Positions 8,313 to 16,065 of a stretch of 37,192 nt of DNA are shown here, in pieces. Origin of the DNA: Pseudogemmobacter humi (GTDB taxonomy: Bacteria > Pseudomonadota > Alphaproteobacteria > Rhodobacterales > Rhodobacteraceae); assembly GCF_900609055.1 (NCBI RefSeq), contig NZ_UXAW01000057.1, positions 1 to 37,192 on the forward strand. Reading direction: 5' to 3'. The translations under genes and the position numbers were made by a program. The notes below the pieces were generated by a model. The model was not told where the DNA came from and did not search any database. It saw only the letters and a list, made by a program, of their open reading frames with translations. Each line of letters begins with the position of its first letter. The first letter of the stretch is position 1.

Positions 8313-8414
8313 GGGATATTTAAGAGACAGAAAATCACAGGCGCCTGTTGCCATTTTCTGTCTCTAAATATCCCGGGGGAGTCTTTGCGCAGCAAAGACG
8401 GGGGCAGCGCCCCC
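8313..8414. repeat. Three-hairpin dispersed repeat, copy A
   Basis: A 23/22-base inverted repeat (8313-8335 with 8353-8374) that pairs GGGATATTTAAGAGACAG with its near-perfect complement, one bulged base; its loop contains the 12-base palindrome ACAGGCGCCTGT. Then comes a second hairpin GTCTTTGC-GCA-GCAAAGAC (8381-8399) and a third GGGGGC-AGC-GCCCCC (8400-8414). The same order recurs at 26972-27073 and, inverted and partial, at 37087-37149. Here it separates the acetyltransferase gene from infA. Confidence 0.85.
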
Positions 8415-8457
8415 CGCGCGGCCGGCCGCCCCGCGGCGGCGCCCGGGCAGAATCCCC

Positions 8458-8486
8458 TTGAAAATCACGGACCGAAGGCGCATATC
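8458..8486 (+). promoter_or_regulatory. Candidate infA promoter
   Basis: TTGAAA (8458-8463) and CATATC (8481-8486) are 17 bases apart, about 50 bases upstream of the infA start. The -10 match is modest. It lies downstream of repeat copy A, which would insulate infA from readthrough. Confidence 0.35.
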
Positions 8487-8538
8487 CGCCGGCAGAAAGC
8501 CTGCGCATCCCGCGGGCTCATGCCTATTCGGAGTGAAC

Positions 8539-8757
8539 ATGGCCAAGGAAGACATTCTCGAATTCCCCGGTGTCGTGAAGGAACTCCTGCCCAATGCGAC
8601 ATTCAAGGTCGAACTCGACAATGGCCATGAACTGATCGCGACGATGGCAGGCAAGATGCGCAAGAACCGCATCCGCGTTCTGGCCGGCGACAAGGTGCAG
8701 GTGGAGATGACCCCCTACGACCTGTCGAAAGGGCGCATCAATTACCGCTTCAAATAA
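8539..8757 (+). CDS. infA: Translation initiation factor IF-1
   Basis: A 72-residue protein, exactly the usual length, starting [20 protein letters not shown] and carrying the OB-fold sequences [20 protein letters not shown] and [21 protein letters not shown]-1 binds the ribosomal A site during initiation. The ATG at 8539 follows a GGAG site. It heads the run infA-maf-rng-yacG, a conserved arrangement in Rhodobacterales. maf starts nine bases after its stop, so infA is probably the first gene of the operon. Confidence 0.98.
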   Translation: MAKEDILEFPGVVKELLPNATFKVELDNGHELIATMAGKMRKNRIRVLAGDKVQVEMTPYDLSKGRINYRFK

Positions 8758-8766
8758 GCCCTTCCC

Positions 8767-9342
8767 TTGCGACTGATCCTGGGATCCGCCTCGCCGCGCC
8801 GGAAAGAGCTTCTGGCGCAGATCGGCATCGTGCCCGATCTCATCCTGCCCCCCGATATCGACGAAGAGCCGCGCAAGGCCGAACTGCCGCGCCCCTATGC
8901 CGCGCGGCTTGCGCGCGAGAAGGCGATGGCGGTCGAGGCGGGCGAGGGCGATCTGGTGCTTTGCGCCGATACCACGGTGGCGCTCGGGCGGCGCATCCTC
9001 GGCAAACCCTCCGATGCGGCGGAAGCGGCGGCTTTCCTCGCGCTACTGGGCGGGCGGCGCCATCAGGTGATCACCGCGGTGGCGGTGCGGTGTGGCGCGC
9101 GGATCTGGGCGCGCGAAAGCGTCTCGGCGGTGAAGATGAAGCGGCTCTCGGACGATGAGATGAACGGCTATCTCGCCAGCGGCGAATGGCAGGGCAAGGC
9201 CGGGGGCTACGGCATCCAGGGCCTGGCCGGGGCCTTCCTGCCCTGGATCTCGGGCAGCTACAGCGGCATCATGGGCCTGCCGCTGGCGGAAACCGCGGCT
9301 TTGCTGGCCTCGGCCGGCTGGCCGGTCTGGAGGCAGGCATGA
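8767..9342 (+). CDS. maf: Maf-family nucleoside triphosphate pyrophosphatase
   Basis: A 191-residue protein with the Maf N-terminal signature [18 protein letters not shown], the metal/nucleotide motif LCADTTVAL and the downstream [15 protein letters not shown]. Maf proteins hydrolyse non-canonical or specific nucleoside triphosphates to monophosphates. The start is TTG, nine bases after infA, because the signature begins at the next codon and no ATG is available there. It overlaps the RNase E/G gene by four bases (ATGA). Confidence 0.93.
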   Translation: MRLILGSASPRRKELLAQIGIVPDLILPPDIDEEPRKAELPRPYAARLAREKAMAVEAGEGDLVLCADTTVALGRRILGKPSDAAEAAAFLALLGGRRHQVITAVAVRCGARIWARESVSAVKMKRLSDDEMNGYLASGEWQGKAGGYGIQGLAGAFLPWISGSYSGIMGLPLAETAALLASAGWPVWRQA

Positions 9343-10376
9343 AGGGCCGGGTGATCATTCTGGACCGGATCGGCGAACGCGAGGCGGCGGCGCTGATGGT
9401 GGACGGGCAACTCGAAGACATCGCCATCGACGCGCCGGATCTGGCTTTGGCGCCGGGCGCGATCTGCCGCGCGGTGGCCGACCGGCCGATGAAGGGCCAG
9501 GGCGGCATCTTCGTGAAACTGCCCGGAGGCCAGGGCTTTCTGCGCCAGATCTCGGGCATTTCCCCGGGGCAAAGGCTGATCGTCCAGGTCTCGGGTCCGG
9601 CCGAGCCCGGCAAGGCGCTGCCGGTCACCATCCGCGTGCTGTTCAAGTCGCGCTATGCCATCATCACTCCGGGCGCTCCGGGGCTGAACATCTCGCGCCG
9701 CATCCGGGACGAGGCTTTGCGCGCGGAACTGGAGCGTCTCGCGTCCGGCGCCATGCAGGGCGCGGCACCGGATCTGGGGCTGATCCTGCGCTCGGTCTGC
9801 GATCAGGCCGGGGATGAGGACATCGCGGAAGACATCGCCGCGCTGCGCCGCCTTGCCGAGGTGGTCCTGGCCGATCTCGACGGCGGGCCGGAGTTGCTGG
9901 TCGATGCGCCCGGGGCGCATGAGCTGGCCTGGCGCGACTGGGGCGATCCCGCGCCCGACGAGGTGGTGGACGAGGATGGCGCTTTCGCCGCGCATGGCGT
10001 GGCCGATCAGCTGGACGCGCTGGCCGCAGCCCGTGCCGATCTGCCCGGCGGCGGCCATCTCTGGATCGAATCCACCCGCGCGCTGGTGGCGGTGGATGTG
10101 AACACCGGCGCGGACACGTCGCCGGCGGCGGCGCTGAAGGTCAATATCGCCGCGGCGCGCGATCTGCCGCGCCAGTTGCGGCTGCGCGGCCTTGGCGGCC
10201 AGGTGGTGATCGACTTCGCGCCTATGCCGAAACGCGACCGCAATATCCTCGACCAGGTGATCCGCGCCGCGTTCAGGGCGGGGGGCGAGGTGACGCTGGC
10301 CGGCTGGACCGGCCTTGGCCTTTACGAACTGACCCGCCGGCGCGACCGGCCGGCGCTGACCGGGCTGTGGCCATGA
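9339..10376 (+). CDS. Ribonuclease E/G family protein (short, RNase G-like)
   Basis: A 345-residue protein containing the catalytic-domain hallmark [13 protein letters not shown], whose Asp residues coordinate the active-site metal, and [14 protein letters not shown]. The S1-like part is reduced and there is no long C-terminal degradosome scaffold, so it is a short RNase G-like form, shorter than the roughly 490 residues of E. coli RNase G. The ATG lies inside the maf stop, and its own stop overlaps the yacG start (ATGA), so maf, this gene and yacG are one coupled unit. A role in rRNA or mRNA processing is inferred from the family. Confidence 0.88.
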   Translation: MKGRVIILDRIGEREAAALMVDGQLEDIAIDAPDLALAPGAICRAVADRPMKGQGGIFVKLPGGQGFLRQISGISPGQRLIVQVSGPAEPGKALPVTIRVLFKSRYAIITPGAPGLNISRRIRDEALRAELERLASGAMQGAAPDLGLILRSVCDQAGDEDIAEDIAALRRLAEVVLADLDGGPELLVDAPGAHELAWRDWGDPAPDEVVDEDGAFAAHGVADQLDALAAARADLPGGGHLWIESTRALVAVDVNTGADTSPAAALKVNIAAARDLPRQLRLRGLGGQVVIDFAPMPKRDRNILDQVIRAAFRAGGEVTLAGWTGLGLYELTRRRDRPALTGLWP

Positions 10377-10555
10377 GCTGTCCGATCTGCGGCAGGAAGA
10401 CGGAAACCGCCTCGCGGCCGTTCTGCTCGAAGCGCTGCGCCGATGTGGATCTGGCGCGCTGGCTGGGCGGCGGCTACCGGATCGCGGGCGAGGATGCGGA
10501 AGAATCTCTGCCCGACCAGGAGCCTGACGGCGCGGGGCCGGAGAGCCGGCACTAG
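10373..10555 (+). CDS. yacG: DNA gyrase inhibitor YacG / zinc-binding protein
   Basis: A 60-residue protein with four zinc-ligand cysteines, CPIC at 3-6 and CSKRC at 18-22, followed by DVDLARWLGGGYRI, which is the YacG pattern. The E. coli protein binds GyrB and inhibits gyrase. The acidic C-terminal tail (EDAEESLPDQEPDG) is usual for the family. The ATG overlaps the RNase gene stop by four bases. It is the last gene of the infA run. Confidence 0.92.
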   Translation: MSCPICGRKTETASRPFCSKRCADVDLARWLGGGYRIAGEDAEESLPDQEPDGAGPESRH

Positions 10556-10565
10556 GGCCGGGCTC
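10543..10565 (+). terminator. Hairpin overlapping the yacG stop
   Basis: GAGCCGGC (10543-10550) can pair with GCCGGGCTC (10557-10565), with one bulged base, across the TAG stop. There is no T-run. It is plausible as the operon's 3' end but weak. Confidence 0.35.
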
Positions 10566-10884
10566 CAGCCAGCAGATGACGGCTGCGGCGACGGCGCCCA
10601 TCAAGTTTTGATGTTGTGCCAAGCGGGCAGCGATCCGACGCCGGCCCTTCAGGCGGCAGGTGCATGCGGTGGGTGTGCCGGCGCCGGAGTTCTGGCGCAG
10701 GCAAAGCTTCGGCGGTGCCTCCCTTCCCGAAGCAGAGTGTCGGGCGCTTCATCTTTGGACGCGGAAGGGCTTTCGGTCGGCGTGAAAATCCGGCCAGCCG
10801 GTGTACTCGACGGAGTTTGCAGCCTGAGGTGTTTTCCCTCTGGACAGCCCCGCGCCCCCTGGGTATCACCCGCCCACCAAAGGT
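10566..10884. other. Spacer between yacG and tRNA-Phe, no gene recognised
   Basis: Frames are open on both strands but I recognise none of the translations, and none has a convincing ribosome site. The stretch should include the tRNA promoter. A decayed mobile-element piece cannot be excluded, given the integrase remnant on the other side of the tRNA. Confidence 0.4.
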
Positions 10885-10960
10885 GCCCGGATAGCTCAGT
10901 TGGTAGAGCAGCGGATTGAAAATCCGCGTGTCGGCGGTTCAAATCCGTCTCCGGGCACCA
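10885..10960 (+). tRNA. tRNA-Phe (anticodon GAA)
   Basis: A complete 76-base cloverleaf. The acceptor stem GCCCGGA pairs with TCCGGGC, the D-arm reads GCTCAGTTGGTAGAGC, and the anticodon stem GCGGA/TCCGC encloses the loop TTGAAAA with anticodon GAA. The T-arm contains GGTTCAAATCC and the CCA end is encoded. Confidence 0.98.
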
Positions 10961-11020
10961 TCTTTCAACAGTTTATCTGGCTGAGAAAAGTTGCCATGAC
11001 ACTCTGGCAGCATTCGTGTT

Positions 11021-11260
11021 TCATTCCTGTTCTGTTCCGCGCTTGATTTGCGCGGCCCTCGCGCGCCTTTGCCGGGCTGGACCGGCATATTGGGCGGCCA
11101 TTGCGCTGGTCTTGTGGCCTGTGACTGCGGAGATCGGTTCATCGCTGCAACCGGCGGCTGCCAACTCTGCGGCCGCAGCATGGCTGAGGCCGTGAATGTC
11201 GTGTGTCTCGGCCCCGATTTTGCCTGACGGCTTTTGCGGCGGGGGAAGCAGGTGAGTGGC
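11021..11260 (-). pseudogene. Remnant of a tyrosine recombinase (integrase), C-terminal part
   Basis: On the minus strand an 80-codon frame without a start, closed upstream by an in-frame stop at 11261-11263, reads DIHGLSHAAAAELAAAGC, then SAVTGHKTSAMAAQYAGPAR. This matches the C-terminal catalytic region of phage-type tyrosine integrases: HxLR, GH and the nucleophile Tyr. The catalytic Arg of HGLRH is replaced by Ser, a single-base change, and the N-terminal two thirds are missing. It lies 60 bases from the 3' end of tRNA-Phe, a common integration site, so it is probably the scar of an element once inserted there. Confidence 0.75.
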
Positions 11261-11573
11261 TTACCCTGCGGCCAACAGGCGCCGATTGTGGCCCCTGTTT
11301 CTGTCGCATGACACCTGGCGGATCAGCTTGCGGCAGTGCTTCGTGACCCGGGAGACGGCACCTCTTTCCATACCGCAGACGGGCATCCCCTTCCTGTCGC
11401 CGTTCGTCCGCGCCTCCTTTTCGCCCGCAGGCCGGAAGAGGCCCGGTCCGCCGGAGGGGCGCACCGGGCCCTGGCGTCTTTCCCCGCCACGCCACGGGAT
11501 CTGCAAGAGAGCCAGGCAGAATCCGTGGCGCGCCTTCTGGCGTCGGGCGGGCGGAACCGCTCTGCGGGGGCGA
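11261..11573. other. Non-coding or decayed stretch behind the integrase remnant
   Basis: I see no recognisable gene. The upstream part of the integrase is not visible in any frame, so this may be scrambled element DNA or simply the 3' region of the methylamine operon. Confidence 0.35.
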
Positions 11574-11687
11574 TCAGATCCTGGTGACGAAAGTTCGCGC
11601 GTGATAAAGCGCGAGCAACGGCAGGCCTGTGCATACGATGGTGGCGACGACGACTCCGGTCGTGCCCCAGGCGAAAAAGGCGATCAT
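11574..11687 (-). CDS. 37-residue single-span membrane protein
   Basis: The protein reads MIAFFAWGTTGVVVATIV, then CTGLPLLALYHARTFVTRI. Residues 2-28 form one hydrophobic span, followed by a short basic tail expected in the cytoplasm. The ATG overlaps the stop of the winged-helix gene (ATGA), and a strong GGAGGA ribosome site sits seven bases upstream, which together support a real gene. It is the last gene of the block. I recognise no family. It may be a small partner of the DMT transporter two genes upstream or of the membrane Fe-S protein; both are guesses. Confidence 0.65.
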   Translation of the reverse strand: MIAFFAWGTTGVVVATIVCTGLPLLALYHARTFVTRI

Positions 11688-11986
11688 TGCAGTTCCTCCG
11701 ACAGGCCGGTCTGGCGCATTCTGGTGCGTCCGAATGCATTCAGCCGGTAACAATTCAAAAGTTTTTCGCTTCCCGGCGCCGTATTCGGGTCGATCTGCGA
11801 TTTCACATGGCTGATGAGACCGCCCGCATAGAGATCGGTCAGCGTCATGCGAATGGTGCCGCTCCAGTAGGGGCCGCCGTCCAGGCGGTATTCCCGCAGG
11901 ATCACGTCCCTGATTTCGTGATCCCACAGGGAATCCGCGCGTTCCAGAAGTTGCAGGATGCGGCCCTTGATATGTACCTTTGCCAT
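11684..11986 (-). CDS. Small winged-helix DNA-binding-like protein
   Basis: A 100-residue protein. LWDHEIRDVILREYRLDG and WSGTIRMTLTDLYAGGLI look like the helix-turn-helix and recognition helix of a PadR/MarR-like winged helix, followed by a wing ending LNCYRLNAFGRTRM. I recognise no named family. The start is three bases after the transporter stop, with a GGAGG site inside the transporter's last codons, so it is co-expressed with it. It could be a local regulator of the methylamine operon. Some proteins of this size bind small ligands rather than DNA. Confidence 0.6.
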   Translation of the reverse strand: MAKVHIKGRILQLLERADSLWDHEIRDVILREYRLDGGPYWSGTIRMTLTDLYAGGLISHVKSQIDPNTAPGSEKLLNCYRLNAFGRTRMRQTGLSEELQ

Positions 11987-11989
11987 GGT

Positions 11990-13045
11990 TCAGCCCTCCT
12001 CCACTGCGCGGATCACCTCAAGAACGCCGCGGCCCTCGGTGAACAGGACGAAGCTGCCGATCACGGCGACAATCGCGCCTGCCGCGAACCAGATATCGGG
12101 CGTGAGGCCGCCGAAGATCCACAGGTAAACCAGCGAGAGCGGTCCATACAGGGCCGCGATGGCCTGGCCCCGGCCGACCCCGATCAGCGGGAACGACTTA
12201 TACCAGGAGACATAGCAGAAGGCGAAGGTCATCCCCATCAGCAGCAGCATGAGCCAGACTCCGGGCTGGGCAAGGGCCGTCCCGATCGCAAGCCAGAGCT
12301 GGTCGCCCGCCAGGAGCCACGCCAGCGGAAGCCCGACCACGACCCAGATCAGCATCTCGGCCGAGAACCGCAGCGTAAGGCCCACATCGGGGTCGCTCAC
12401 ATCGAGCGCCCGTCCGGCCACGGCGCCTTCGAGGCCCCAGCCGATGAAGGCCATGGCGCCGCCCAGATAGCCGATCCAGCGGCTGCTGTCGCCCTCCGCC
12501 CTCAGATCGGCCAGCAGGCTGGGCAGAAAGATCAGCACCGCCCCGGTGACAAGCACCAGAAGCCCGACCGCCGCGCGCGCGGTGATGCGCTCGTTATACC
12601 AGAGCCGTGCCAGCATGGCGCCGACCAGCGGATAGAGCAGCCCCGCCACGGCGGCAAAGCCCGGCCCGACATAGACCATCGCGACATAGGTGCCGAAGAT
12701 CGCGCAGCCGCCCGTCAGCCCGGCGGGCAGATACCATATCGAGATCCTGCGCTGACGCAGGGTGCGGAAATATTCTCCGGTCTTGCCGAGCGTGCCGACC
12801 CAGACGAACATAAAGAACAGCACGGCGATCGCATTGAGAAAGGCGACCACCATCGCCGCCAGCATGTTGTCGGCATTCCCGCCCTCGGTCAGCCGGACGA
12901 AGGGCTCTTCGTAATAGACCGCATAGCCGGGCACATACCACGCGGCCCAGAGAACCGCGCACCAGAGCGCCCAGATGAAGCCCCATCGGACCTGATAGTT
13001 CCGGCTCTTTCTTCTCAGAGCCTCAAGTGTCACGCCAGTCGCCAT
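11990..13045 (-). CDS. DMT-superfamily (EamA-like) inner-membrane transporter
   Basis: A 351-residue protein with about ten hydrophobic segments in two halves, for example FIWALWCAVLWAAWYVPGY near the start and LLLMGMTFAFCYVSWYKSF in the second half. The sequence FAAVAGLLYPLVGAMLARLWYNERIT, interrupted here for length, resembles the end of the first EamA repeat. GGGAGG precedes the ATG at 13045. It is 110 bases after the GcvT-like gene on the same strand and is followed by two coupled small genes. Context suggests movement of a methylated amine or product, but DMT substrates cannot be read from sequence. Confidence 0.75.
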   Translation of the reverse strand: MATGVTLEALRRKSRNYQVRWGFIWALWCAVLWAAWYVPGYAVYYEEPFVRLTEGGNADNMLAAMVVAFLNAIAVLFFMFVWVGTLGKTGEYFRTLRQRRISIWYLPAGLTGGCAIFGTYVAMVYVGPGFAAVAGLLYPLVGAMLARLWYNERITARAAVGLLVLVTGAVLIFLPSLLADLRAEGDSSRWIGYLGGAMAFIGWGLEGAVAGRALDVSDPDVGLTLRFSAEMLIWVVVGLPLAWLLAGDQLWLAIGTALAQPGVWLMLLLMGMTFAFCYVSWYKSFPLIGVGRGQAIAALYGPLSLVYLWIFGGLTPDIWFAAGAIVAVIGSFVLFTEGRGVLEVIRAVEEG

Positions 13046-13155
13046 TCAATCCTCCCGTGGATGGTTTCGGCAGCCGGTTCCGCGGTCTTGTCCGCATTGG
13101 ATGCGCATCGCCGCGTGAGAGCCCGGACTGCCGTGTTGCAGATATGGCTTGCGCC

Positions 13156-14256
13156 CTATTCGTGGGTCTTTGCCTTTTCAGGGTCGAAGAACGGCAGGGC
13201 AGAGACGGTCACGCTGACGGCGTCCTTCCCCTCGCCCACCGTAAGCACGGTGCCGTCCGCGATCGCCGGTTCGATATGCACCAGCGCCAGCGATTTCTTC
13301 ATGCGGTGGGAATAGCCGGGGCTGTTGATGGTGCCCACCTCGCGGCCGTCGAGGCAGAGCTTCGCGCCCGCGGGCAAGGGGTCCGTGATCTCCCCGGTGG
13401 AGACACCGGCGATCCTCACCTTTTCCTGGCCCTCCTTCGCCAGCAGCGCGTCGCGGCCCATGAAGCCTGCCTTCTTGCGCGAGATGGTCCAGCCAAGCCC
13501 GACTTCCCAGGGCGTGAACGCCTCGCTCATGTCGTAGGGGTAGAACAGCAGGCCCGCTTCGATGCGGATCTTGTCGAGGCAGTTGAACGAGCAGGCCATG
13601 ATGCCGTCCTTTTCGCCCTCGCCCAGGATGTTGTTCCACAGATCCACAACATCCTTGCGGTCGGTGAAGATCTCGTAGCCGCGCTCGCCCGAATAGCCGG
13701 TGCGCGACAGGATCACCCTACGGCCGAAAAGCTCGGTCTCGATCTGATGGAAATAGGCGAGGCCCGCCAGATCCGCCGGGGTGAACCGTTGCAGGAAGGG
13801 CAGCGCCTTCTGGCCCTGAAGCGACAGATCGTGCAATTCGTCGTCGAACCGGACCTCGACATCGCGGCGGCCCTTCGCGGCCTCCTGAAGCCGCTCAAGG
13901 CTTTTTCCCGCACCGTGGACATAGAGATATTTCTGATCGTCGATGTGGAAGATGATGTTGTCGTCGCAGATCGTGCCCTCATCGGTCAGCAGCGGATTAT
14001 AGGCCGATTTGCCGCGGTAGATGCGGCTCATGTCGCGCGTGGCGATATGGTCGGCCAGCGCCGCGGCGCCCGCGCCGGTGATCCAGATCTTCTTCAGCGC
14101 CGAGACATCGAACAGGCCCGCGGCCTCGCGCACCGCGTCATGTTCCTTCTCGGCCGGGGTCGCATAGCTCCATGCGACATCCATGTCGTTCCAGTCGCCG
14201 AGGCCCGCCCCCAGCTTCTTATGCTCGTTCTCAAGCTCGGATACCCGCCTGGTCAT
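13156..14256 (-). CDS. Stand-alone GcvT-like (aminomethyltransferase-family) protein
   Basis: A 366-residue protein of the GcvT/T-protein fold. It has AGLFDVSALKKIWITGAGA, SLQGQKALPFLQRF, VILSRTGYSGERGYEIF and RIEAGLLFYPYDMSEAFTPWE, where GcvT proteins bind the folate and place their catalytic residues, and the C-terminal barrel follows. It is unlike DMSP demethylase DmdA as I remember that sequence. No gcvH or gcvP is near; instead it follows etfA in the trimethylamine operon. In dimethylglycine and sarcosine dehydrogenases and in TMAO demethylase, fused GcvT-like domains pass formaldehyde to tetrahydrofolate. The same job here, as a separate protein, is my inference. AAGGA site before the ATG. 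Confidence 0.8.
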   Translation of the reverse strand: MTRRVSELENEHKKLGAGLGDWNDMDVAWSYATPAEKEHDAVREAAGLFDVSALKKIWITGAGAAALADHIATRDMSRIYRGKSAYNPLLTDEGTICDDNIIFHIDDQKYLYVHGAGKSLERLQEAAKGRRDVEVRFDDELHDLSLQGQKALPFLQRFTPADLAGLAYFHQIETELFGRRVILSRTGYSGERGYEIFTDRKDVVDLWNNILGEGEKDGIMACSFNCLDKIRIEAGLLFYPYDMSEAFTPWEVGLGWTISRKKAGFMGRDALLAKEGQEKVRIAGVSTGEITDPLPAGAKLCLDGREVGTINSPGYSHRMKKSLALVHIEPAIADGTVLTVGEGKDAVSVTVSALPFFDPEKAKTHE

Positions 14257-14281
14257 GTCGTGTCCTTTTCATGCAAGAGGA

Positions 14282-14317
14282 GCCCGGCGGCAGCGGGGCG
14301 AAGCCCGGCCGCCGGGC
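14282..14317 (-). promoter_or_regulatory. Large hairpin between etfA and the GcvT-like gene
   Basis: A 10-bp perfect stem (GCCCGGCGGC at 14282-14291 with GCCGCCGGGC at 14308-14317) encloses an inner GGGC-GAA-GCCC hairpin. No T-run follows, so it looks like an RNA-stabilising or processing element inside the operon rather than a full terminator. Confidence 0.55.
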
Positions 14318-14323
14318 GGGGGG

Positions 14324-15277
14324 TCAGAAGTGGTTTTCCAACTCGGCGGCGATCTCGAACATGTCGCCGACGATGCCGTAGCGCGCGATGCTGAAGATCG
14401 AGGCCTCGGGGTCGGTGTTCACCGCCACGATGTTCTCGACATGCTTCATGCCCCACTGGTGCTGGACCGAGCCCGACACGCCCATCGCCACATAAAGCCG
14501 GCAGTTCGCCGCAAGCCGGCCCGACTGGCCCACCTGCCGCGCCTTCGGCAGCCAGCCGTTGTCGGCGATCGGCCGCGAACATCCGAGCGTGGCGCCCATC
14601 TTGTCGGCCAGTTCCAGGAACTGCTCGACATTCGCCTCATCCGCGACGCCGCGGCCGATCGACAGGATGAATTCGGCGCCGGGAATGTCGATGCCGCCCG
14701 CATCGGCCGGCGGCTTCCATCCCTCATGCTTCGTGGCGATGTCGGCCGAAGGCGCCGCCAGTTCCGTCACCGTGGCCTGGGCCTGGCCCGCGGCCGGCTC
14801 GAACACGTTGGTGCGCAAAGTCAGCAGGACGGTTTCCTTGCCGGGGAAGTCGATATCCATCAGCACCTTCTCGGCATAACCCGCGCGGGTCGCGACCAGA
14901 TCGCCCCCCTCGCGGCGCAAAGCCAGAACGTCGGTGGAAAAGCCGAGGCCGTTCCTGGCCGCGGTGGCGGGCGCAAAGGACCAGGCATCCACCCCGTGCG
15001 GGACGAGGATCAGCGCGGGTTTGCGCTGCCCGATCAGGTCGTCCAGGACGGCCTCGATCAGATCGGGCTGGAAATCATCCGAGGCCCTGACCGCGATCAC
15101 CTCGTCCACGCCCCCGACCGAAAGCGGGCCGGCAAGGGACTGCGGATCGGCGGCGACGATCACGACCGCCAGAGTGTCGCCCGCCTCTTTGACGCCGCGC
15201 GCGGCGGTGATCGCCTCGAACGAGCTGGTCAGCAGCTCGCCGTTGCGCTGCATTGCGATGACGATGGTTCCGCTCAT
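14324..15277 (-). CDS. etfA: Electron transfer flavoprotein, alpha subunit (TMADH-type)
   Basis: A 317-residue protein with the FAD-binding C-terminal domain motifs FILSIGRGVADEANVEQF, CSRPIADNGWLPKARQVG, YVAMGVSGSVQHQWGMKH and VNTDPEASIFSIARYGIV. It resembles the ETF alpha of Methylophilus W3A1, the partner of trimethylamine dehydrogenase, over most of its length. With EtfB it carries one electron at a time from the dehydrogenase to the membrane oxidoreductase. I chose the ATG ending at 15277; a GTG two codons upstream overlaps the etfB stop, but the family begins at this ATG. Coupled to etfB. Confidence 0.93.
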   Translation of the reverse strand: MSGTIVIAMQRNGELLTSSFEAITAARGVKEAGDTLAVVIVAADPQSLAGPLSVGGVDEVIAVRASDDFQPDLIEAVLDDLIGQRKPALILVPHGVDAWSFAPATAARNGLGFSTDVLALRREGGDLVATRAGYAEKVLMDIDFPGKETVLLTLRTNVFEPAAGQAQATVTELAAPSADIATKHEGWKPPADAGGIDIPGAEFILSIGRGVADEANVEQFLELADKMGATLGCSRPIADNGWLPKARQVGQSGRLAANCRLYVAMGVSGSVQHQWGMKHVENIVAVNTDPEASIFSIARYGIVGDMFEIAAELENHF

Positions 15278-15279
15278 GA

Positions 15280-16065
15280 TCACATCCCCCGGATTTCTTT
15301 GATGATCTCTGCCAGCCGCGCCGCCTGTTCGGCCGCAGTGCCGGTGATGAGTTCGGCCTTGCCGCGCTCGGGCACATACATGCGCCGGACGTTCGAGGCG
15401 GGCCTGAGGTCGTCCTCGCCAAGGCCGAGATCATCGGGCGACAACTCGTCCACCTGTTTCTGTTTGGCCTGTTTGATGCCGCGCAGCGAGGCGTAGCGCG
15501 GCTGGTTGATGCCAAGCTGGATCGACAGCACCGCCGGGCAGCGGATGGACATCACTTCCTCAAGCCCGCCTTCCAGCTCGCGCCGCAGGGTCGCCGAGGG
15601 GGCCCCCGGCGTGTAGTCGAGATGGCTCACCACCGCGGCATGCGGCCAGCCGAGGATCCCGGCCAGCGCCATGCCGGTGGCGGCCGAGCCGAAATCGGTC
15701 GACTGGGCGCCGGTGAAAACCATGTCGGGCTTCTCGCGTTCGACCAGCTTCGCCAGGATCTTTGCGACAACGATCCCGTCGGCCCCGGCAAGCGCGTCGT
15801 CCCAGACCCGGATGCCGCGATCAGCGCCCTTGGCAAGGACGGTCCGCAGCGCATCATCCGCGTCGTCGTCGCCGACGATGGCGACCACCACCTCGACCCC
15901 GTCGCCGGCGGCTTCCTTGATCAGCAGGGCCTGCTCGACCGAGAAGTGATCGAACTCGTTCAGATCCTTCTCGAAATAGTCGTCATCGACATCGCGACCG
16001 TCATCGCGCATCTCGAACTGGTCATCAAGGCTGGCGATCTGCTTTACCGGAACAAGTATCTTCAT
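15280..16065 (-). CDS. etfB: Electron transfer flavoprotein, beta subunit (TMADH-type)
   Basis: A 261-residue protein starting MKILVPVKQIASLDDQFEMR. It has the AMP-site region VFTGAQSTDFGSAATG and the recognition loop LGINQPRYASLRGIKQ, which in W3A1 ETF docks to the dehydrogenase. The match to the W3A1 subunit is strong throughout, which fits pairing with the TMADH of this operon rather than with the general fatty-acid ETF. The ATG overlaps the stop of the LRV gene by four bases (ATGA) and has a GGAG site. Confidence 0.93.
   Translation of the reverse strand: MKILVPVKQIASLDDQFEMRDDGRDVDDDYFEKDLNEFDHFSVEQALLIKEAAGDGVEVVVAIVGDDDADDALRTVLAKGADRGIRVWDDALAGADGIVVAKILAKLVEREKPDMVFTGAQSTDFGSAATGMALAGILGWPHAAVVSHLDYTPGAPSATLRRELEGGLEEVMSIRCPAVLSIQLGINQPRYASLRGIKQAKQKQVDELSPDDLGLGEDDLRPASNVRRMYVPERGKAELITGTAAEQAARLAEIIKEIRGM

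Noticed and set aside
10885-11573. Search for a direct repeat of the tRNA-Phe 3' end that would mark an intact integrated element
   Set aside because: No second copy seen by eye in the window; only the decayed integrase remains.
13156-14256. GcvT-like protein as DMSP demethylase DmdA
   Set aside because: Similar length and fold, but the sequence does not resemble DmdA as remembered and the context is amine oxidation.
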